Source of the DNA: Erigeron canadensis
Lineage: Eukaryota > Streptophyta > Magnoliopsida > Asterales > Asteraceae
Direction: 5' to 3'
Length of the DNA: 64,000 nucleotides
Assembly (NCBI RefSeq): GCF_010389155.1
Contig: NC_057768.1
Coordinates: 9,298,501-9,362,500 of the forward strand
This document shows positions 59,660-64,000 of the stretch, one piece after another. The notes beneath the pieces were generated by a model. It did not search any database. It saw only the letters and a list, made by a program, of their open reading frames with translations, and had not been told where the DNA came from. The position numbers were made by a program, and so were the translations under genes. How positions within the stretch are numbered: the stretch's first letter is position 1; every line of letters begins with the position of its first letter.

Positions 59660-61330
59660 CTAGTGTGACAATTTGGGCTGGGATAGTTGTTGGGTTTTGT
59701 TGGACCATAACATCCCCTCTCCTTCAGAGGATACATTGTCCCCAATGTAATCAATGTGGGGAAATTGACTTCTGATTGCGTGCAGATCCTCCCAAGTCGC
59801 AGCTTCCATTGGCTGGTTCTCCCATTTTACCAAAATTTCTGGCTCTCCTTGATTGTTCAAACGCAAATTGATGACAGCTTCTGGTAAGTAAGCCAGCTCT
59901 TCAGTGGGATAAAATTCGGCTAAATTGTCTTTGGGGTCGGAAACGGTTCCATAGCATGGTTTAAGTAGGGAAACATGAAACACCGGGTGGATTTTTGCAT
60001 CAAATGGCAATTCCAATTTGTAAGCGACCTTCCCGATACGATCTATAATCTTGTAAGGTCCATAAAAATGCCTTGAAAGCTTCTGATTGCTATGTGGATA
60101 GACTGAGCTTTGTCGATATTTTTGCAAACGCAAATAAACATAATCGCCAATTGAAAACTCTTTGTCAATTCTCTTTTTGTTAGCTTGATGTACCATTTTC
60201 TGCTTGGCAATTTCAATTGACTCCTTTAGAGAGTTCAATATCTTTTGGTGTTCCATCAATGAATCTTCAATCGACCCCGTCATTGTGGAACCTGGAACAT
60301 AGTCATGAATCGAGGTGACATCACGATCATATATTGCTTTAAAAGGTGACATGTTGATTGAAGAGTGATGACTAGTGTTGTAGCAAAACTCAGCCAAGTA
60401 TAACAGGCGCTCCCATGCTCTTGGTTGATCATAAACAAATGCACGAAGGTACATTTCCAGCCAGTGGTTAACGACTTCGGTTTGACCATTTGTTTGTGGA
60501 TGATAGGCACTTGAGTGTAACAATTTGGTGCCCATGACCTTAAATAACTCCTTCCGAAACCTGCTAAGGAATAATGGGTCTCTATCGGAGACAATGGTCT
60601 TTGGAAGGCCATGTAGACGATAGATTTCATGCATAAAAACTGAAGCCAAAGTAACAGCAGTGTAATGTGGAGGCAAGGGTATGAAGTGTGCATACTTAGA
60701 TAAGCGGTCGACAATGACCCAAATGGAAACCTTGGCCTTTGATGGAGGAAGGTTCGTTATGAAATCCATGGAGATGTCGTGCCACGGCTGTGAAGGTGTG
60801 GGAAGTGGCTGAAGCAACCCATAGGGCTTATGATTCGGGTCCTTAATGGTCTGACATACTCCACAGGACTTAACAAAGATGGAGACGTCTTTCTTCAATC
60901 CAAGCCACGTAAAAGAACCTGAAAGGCGGTTGATGGTAACATTGATGCCTGCATGACCGCCAAGGAATGATGCATGAAATTCCTTAATCAAGCGGTTTCT
61001 TAGGTCTGGAATCATTGGGATGAACAATCTGTTATGAATGTAAATTAAACCATCTCTAATTACATGGTGAGGAAAAGAAGTCGGGTCTCTGGTGATGTTT
61101 TCAACCATTTCCATGCCTTTTAAATCTGTTTTGTAGTAACTACGAACTTCTTGCAACCATGTGGCTATGGGGTAGGTGATTGCTAGCATGGAGGGAATAC
61201 CGACACGGCTGAGAGCGTCGGCTACTGTGTTTTCTTTAACCGGTTTGTAAAGAATTTCGAAGTCATACCCCATTAACTTTGTGACCCATTTTTGTTGTTC
61301 GGGAGTTTGAATTGTTTGTGTGATGATATG
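59660..61330 (-). pseudogene. integrase with chromodomain-like C-terminus
   Basis: The open frame 61273-59660 (537 codons) is the C-terminal part of pol. It starts in the RNase H/connection end (L-Y-K-P-V-K-E-N-T-V-A-D-A-L-S-R). The zinc site is H100, H107, C137, C140, and the catalytic triad is D170, D230 and E266 (in D-F-I-T, S-D-R-D-P, and N-G-Q-T-E). Near the end, L-V-K-W-E-N-Q-P-M-E-A-A-T-W-E-D fits a chromodomain fold, which in these elements directs insertion to heterochromatin. The initial M is internal to pol and not a true start. The integrase itself has no lesion, but the frame is cut off from RT and RNase H. Confidence 0.92.
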
Positions 61331-62530
61331 CTTTAGGCTGTGGTGGTCAGTGTATATTCAATACCGACGACCCAAGAGATATTGACGCCATTTTTTAACT
61401 GACTCTGTGATCGCATACAACTCTTTTGTATATGTGGATTGACCCTGCATAGTTTGGCACAATTTCTTACTAAAGAATGCAATGGGTCGGTTTTCTTGTG
61501 AAAGTACAACTCCAATTGCAGTTCCTGATGCGTCAGTGGTGACATCAAATGGCTTTCTGAAGTTAGGAAGGGCCAAAGTAGCTAGCTGTTGCATGTTTAA
61601 CTTCAAGGCTGTGAATGCCTCTTGAGCAGCAGCACCCCATTAGAACTCCTTCATCTTTAAAATATCCGTCAAAGGGGCTGCAATTTGTGCATATCCCTGA
61701 ACAAACCTCCTATAATATCCAGTTAGGCCTAAAAATGCCCGAATAGTGGTGAAAGATGTTGGTTCAGGCCATTGTTGTATGGCTGCTATCTTATTTGCCT
61801 CTGGTGCCACTCCAGTACCAGAAATACGGTGGCCCAAAAAAGAAATTTCAGTTACTCCAAAAACACACTTACTGGACTTTGCATGAAACTGGTTTTCATG
61901 CAATTTGTTGAAAGCAAATTGGAGATGTGAATAATGTTCCTCCCTCGTGCCACTATATATGAGTATATCATCAAAAAATACCAAGACAAAGTGACGAAAG
62001 ACAAAGAGATCATTCATGGCGGATTGGAAGGTTAATGGAGCATTTGTTAGCCCGAATGGCATAACAAGAAATTCATAGTGGCCATCGGTTGTGCGAAAAG
62101 CAGTGTTGTGGATATCCTCTTGAGCAACCCGGATTTGGTGGTACCCTGATCTCAAGTCGATTTTTGATAAAACTGTGGCACCGTGTAACTCATCAAGCAA
62201 TTCATCAATTGTGGGAATGGGGAACCTATCTCGGACTGTGACCATATTTAAGGCCCTATAATCCACGCAAAAACGCCACGACCCATCCTTTTTTTTACTA
62301 ACAAAACCGGTGAGGAGAATGGGCTTTGGCTTGGGTGGATTATGCCATCATTCAACATCTCAGTGATGAGTTGGGTCATGACTTTTTTCTGGAAGTGTGG
62401 ATAACGGTATGGCTTCACGTTGACGGGTTGGTCGTTAAGTAAGGGAATGTGGTGGTCATTGTGTCTGGTTGGGGGTAAGGTGTGGGGTTCCTCAAAGATT
62501 GGCTGAAAGAGGTCTAACAGGGCTGTAATT
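61331..62530 (-). pseudogene. chromovirus reverse transcriptase and RNase H, broken
   Basis: RT begins near 62530 in one frame (H-I-P-L..., [24 protein letters not shown]). A frameshift near 62250-62290 follows, and it continues in 62266-61640 with [24 protein letters not shown] and the active site F-F-D-D-I-L-I-Y-S. An in-frame TAA at 61640-61642 precedes RNase H (T-D-A-S-G-T-A-I-G-V-V-L, F-F-S-K-K). A frame change at about 61360 then separates RNase H from the integrase frame. It cannot produce an intact pol. Confidence 0.9.
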
Positions 62531-63888
62531 TGAGGGTCAGATGCGGTTTGAGTGGTATCTGGGATATGGTGTTGTGGGTCCATGGTAAGGGTGTGGAGGG
62601 ATGCAATTGAACCATGCCTAAGCAAAATGGATAAAGAGCTTAATTGAGGTCTGATGCGTAAAGTTTGGACAGATGAGAGGCCAAAAAACGCAGCATCAGA
62701 CAAGGCTAAAAATTGAGGTCTGATAGAGTTGTCTTTGGGATCGGTTTCACTTTGTTCAGGCTGGTTGTTGTGCTCATCATTATCGACAATCATTAGGAAT
62801 TGGGGTGGGTTGCATTTATGTCCAGGGGTGAATTTTTCTGGGCAACGGAAGCAAAGGTCGTCCTTGCGACGTTGTTGGATTGCTTCCGGGGATAACTTGG
62901 TGTATGGTAACGGTTTTGGAGGGTGATTGAGTGCTGATGGTGTTGTCATGTGGGTGTTTTTTTTGGTAGAAGCGGTGGTGAGGGCTAATGACGTGGTGGT
63001 GATGTTAGGTGAGGTAGTGGTGGTTGGAGGTGGTTTTGCGGGGTAAGTGCTTTTCTGTTTAAGTGAATAATTGAGGTTTGTCTTCTACTAGTTGGGCCAG
63101 AGCGCATGTCTGGTGAAGTGTAGTGGGTTTGAGAATGGCCAATTCGCTTTGGATCTCTGGTTTGAGGCCCGAAATAAAGCAATTGCGTAGGTTTTGTTGA
63201 GAAAGTCCAATAACGCGATTGCTGAGCCGTTCGAATTCTGTCTGGTATGCCTTAACCGTCGAGGTTTGGCGGAGTTTCATGAGGGCTGCCTCATGATTTT
63301 CGTAAGAGGAGGGACCGAATCGTAATTCGACTTCCCTTTTGAAAGCGTCCAGGTATGTAGAAGGTTGTTGTTGGCTAAGTATTGGTACCAGGAGAGTGCG
63401 TCTCCTATGAAATAGAACGCAGTGAATGACACTCGTTCCTCTTCTGAAATTTTATAATAGGAAAAGTAATTTTTTGCTTGAAATATCTAGCCCAAGGGGT
63501 TTGTTCCATCAAACAGTGGTAATGTGATTTTGGGGGGGTTTTGGGTTATTTGGTGAGTTTTGTGAAGAGGATGGTGGCGGTTCATGTCGTTTTGGGATTT
63601 TTAGTGATGGTGATTTGAGGAGTCAGAGATGTTGTCTGAAAGAGTGGTGATGTGAGTTACAAGGTTGGCGGTTATGCCAGTTTGTGAATCAACTTTGGTG
63701 GTGAGGGATCTCGTGGCTTCGAGTAATGCTGTTAATTCTGTCGTGTTTTTCTCACTGGCAGAGTTAGTAGCGGCTATGAGTTTCTGTAGTAAATCTGGAA
63801 TTGAAGGTGGGTTGTCATCACCGGTGGGATCACGGCGTGGCGGCATGGCGGCAGGAGAGCTATCAATGAAAGCACCAAATGATGGCAC
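62531..63888 (-). pseudogene. chromovirus gag, broken; protease apparently missing
   Basis: A start-like ATG at 63888 lies almost at the PBS. A second M (M-P-P-R-R-D) some 14 codons on may be the real start. The frame stops at 63601. Gag continues in other frames, with S-A-F-Y-F-I/A-L-S-W-Y-Q-like codons near 63400 and an A-F-K-type core, then 63280-63059 (L-R-Q-T-S-T-V-K-A-Y-Q-T-E-F-E-R-L). The zinc knuckle C-F-R-C-P-E-K-F-T-P-G-H-K-C lies near 62845. After it come about 90 codons of acidic linker, then the frame jumps to the RT lead-in. The D-S-G/D-T-G protease motif expected between is not present in any frame, which suggests an internal deletion. Confidence 0.8.
63861..63879 (-). other. 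primer-binding site of the chromovirus element
   Basis: On the + strand TATCAATGAAAGCACCAAA, so on the minus strand TTTGGTGCTTTCATTGATA, directly inside the LTR that starts at 63880. This is a PBS sequence I know from plant Gypsy elements, though I cannot name the tRNA with certainty. Confidence 0.7.
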
Positions 63889-64000
63889 TAGAGAGAAGAA
63901 GACAGGGAGGGAGAGTTAAGGGAAAGAGAGAAACAAGTTGGAACAATTTTCTTCATATCTCAAATTGAAAAACATTACCATAATATAAACGTGTAGGTTT
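63880..64000 (-). repeat. 5' LTR of the chromovirus element, incomplete
   Basis: TGATGGCACTAGAGAGAAG onward, aligned to 59363-59483 with about seven differences. The rest lies outside the window. Confidence 0.85.

Larger units (their letters stand above)
59363..64000 (-). mobile_element. chromovirus Ty3/Gypsy element, cut by window end
   Basis: On the minus strand it has, from the right: 5' LTR (63880 to beyond 64000), PBS (63879-63861), gag, RT, RNase H, integrase with a chromodomain-like end, then the 3' LTR (59363 to about 59620). RT before integrase defines Gypsy, and the C-terminal chromodomain-like segment points to the chromoviruses (perhaps Reina-like). The 120 bases of LTR visible on the right differ from the left copy at about seven positions. 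Gag and pol hold several lesions and the protease seems absent. Confidence 0.9.

Overview
The window is plant nuclear DNA from a eudicot. It is AT-rich, holds one intron-containing host gene (a class III peroxidase of the PER64 type), and is otherwise packed with plant-specific transposable elements: Sirevirus-type Copia, Athila-type Gypsy, chromovirus Gypsy, Helitrons, hAT, Stowaway and foldback MITEs, and a probable SINE. The retrotransposon post-pol proteins resemble ones I associate with Asteraceae genomes. That family-level placement is only an impression.

Positions 1107-29871 are one nested cluster. A Sirevirus-type Copia element (+ strand; gag, protease-integrase, RT-RNase H and a long post-pol/env-like ORF, all broken by stops and frameshifts) received an Athila-type Gypsy element (12371-28634, + strand, TSD GAGGT) two codons before the stop of its post-pol ORF. 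Inside the Athila, just after gag, lies a minus-strand Copia-like block (15179-25644). It carries a gag-like ORF and a giant post-pol ORF but no detectable protease, integrase, RT or RNase H, and two arrays of short palindromes. Its two LTRs are not alleles of one LTR, so it looks recombinant. An orphan Sirevirus-like LTR fragment follows at 25645, and the Athila 3' tail and LTR close the nest.

Positions 29872-38828 are gene-poor. The main feature is a 2.2 kb non-autonomous LTR retrotransposon (31603-33783, TSD GATAG). Its single ORF appears to contain a captured fragment of a MutS-homologue (MSH6/MSH7-like) gene and was later hit by a 409 bp hAT MITE. Next come a proline-rich relic, a 29-bp tandem repeat, a truncated LTR with its primer-binding site, and a foldback MITE.

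The peroxidase gene (38829-41029, minus, four exons, 316 aa, all catalytic residues and eight cysteines present) is the only intact host gene I can support. A solo LTR (41572-42233, TSD CTTAG) sits about 540 bp upstream of its start codon.

Positions 42234-59121 are a mosaic of small elements: a TTA-flanked MITE, three head-to-tail 1268-bp Helitron copies, a 0.32 kb foldback, a run of 31 C, a SINE-like unit, a 1.1 kb foldback filled with AGCTGACCC-type repeats in opposing orientation, a 0.4 kb long-inverted-repeat MITE, a decayed Helitron, a Stowaway end and an hAT MITE. From 59363 to the window edge is a minus-strand chromovirus Gypsy element with a degenerate gag-pol that appears to lack its protease.
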